A stretch of 21,094 bases of DNA from a virus. The translations under genes and the position numbers were made by a program. The notes below the pieces were generated by a model. It searched no databases and was not told the DNA's origin. It saw only the letters and a program-made list of their open reading frames with translations. The stretch lies in IMG/VR virus record IMGVR_UViG_3300034110_000273, positions 1-21,094 of that record. One strand, 5' to 3'. Numbering within the stretch: the stretch's first letter is position 1; each line of letters opens with the position of its first letter. Positions 20,773-21,094 of this stretch are shown in pieces.

Positions 20773-21094
20773 ATGGCAACCACAGGAATTTTTAATGGCA
20801 CTTTACTTGTAGTAAAGATAGGTGGAGTAGCTGTAGCTCACTCTACATCTTGCTCTTTATCAGTATCAACAGACTTACCAGATTCTACTACAAAAGATAG
20901 TGGAGGATGGGCTCAACAAATTCAAGGACTTCGTTCTTGGTCAGTATCAACAGACGGATTAGCGGTAATCGAATCTGCTGCAGCTGGTGTAAACGTAGAA
21001 GATTTATTTTCTTCTGTAAGTTCAAGAACTGATGTAACTTTGACTTTCTCTACTTTCGTAAGTGGTGACAAGATTTGGACTGGAACTGCAGCGG
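20773..21094 (+). CDS. Major tail (tube) protein, N-terminal part (runs off right edge)
   Basis: The first 107 residues of a protein beginning MATTGIFNGTLLVVKIGGVA. The opening with a short beta segment, then HSTSCSLSVSTDLPDSTTKDSGGW and QIQGLRSWSVSTDGLA, is the standard start of phage tail tube proteins of the TP901-1 type: a strand with A-x-S/T, D...D-s-s-T-K-D-s-G-G-W, and G-x-R-x-W-x-x-x-x-D-G-l. It polymerises into the tail tube. The leader is A-rich with no Shine-Dalgarno. The start is 35 bases after the homing endonuclease stop. C-terminal half not seen. Confidence 0.85.
   Translation, partial: MATTGIFNGTLLVVKIGGVAVAHSTSCSLSVSTDLPDSTTKDSGGWAQQIQGLRSWSVSTDGLAVIESAAAGVNVEDLFSSVSSRTDVTLTFSTFVSGDKIWTGTAA

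Noticed and set aside
1-21094. tRNA, rRNA, integrase and attachment sites
   Set aside because: None could be recognised by reading both strands; a search tool would be needed to exclude a tRNA firmly.

Overview
The window is part of a tailed double-stranded DNA phage (or prophage) genome, almost certainly of a Bacteroidota host, most likely a Flavobacterium-like one. Evidence for the host: the DNA is AT-rich; starts lack Shine-Dalgarno sequences and instead sit behind A/C-rich leaders; and promoter-like boxes match the Bacteroidota pattern TAnnTTTG with an upstream TTG. HK97-type capsid, protease and portal genes with connector, tail-terminator and tail-tube genes point to a siphovirus, but the tape measure and tail tip lie outside the window. 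No integrase, tRNA, rRNA or CRISPR array was seen, so lytic and prophage states cannot be told apart.

Left arm (1-6652, minus strand): one long leftward early operon of small, tightly packed genes. Its distal end is the replication/recombination module: a DnaA-domain-IV-like protein, a putative single-strand annealing protein with a partner, a winged-helix initiator-like protein and the start of a DnaB-type helicase that leaves the window. Four 17-bp iteron-like dyads lie inside the initiator gene, as in lambda gene O, and a fifth lies in the central control region. The promoter-proximal part holds many small unknown genes (two tiny membrane proteins, zinc-ribbon-like proteins, a broadly distributed phage/plasmid protein) and a 344-bp non-coding gap with eight copies of a 10-bp motif.

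Centre (6653-7246): a divergent, very AT-rich, palindrome-rich region. It separates the leftward early operon from the rightward late genes and carries candidate promoters for both.

Right arm (7247-21094, plus strand): zinc-ribbon protein, small terminase, an unusual 380-bp non-coding gap, a 50-aa protein and large terminase. Next comes an operon of portal, conserved protein, SPP1 gp7-like protein, prohead protease and major capsid protein, closed by a strong intrinsic terminator. A new promoter starts head-tail connector, head closure, HK97 gp10-like and a 1232-aa S74-chaperone fibre. A third promoter starts a 53-aa protein, tail terminator, a GIY-YIG homing endonuclease and the major tail protein, which is cut by the window end. 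Many genes are joined by one-base TAATG stop/start overlaps. Several real genes under 60 codons were found by reading gaps and are listed.
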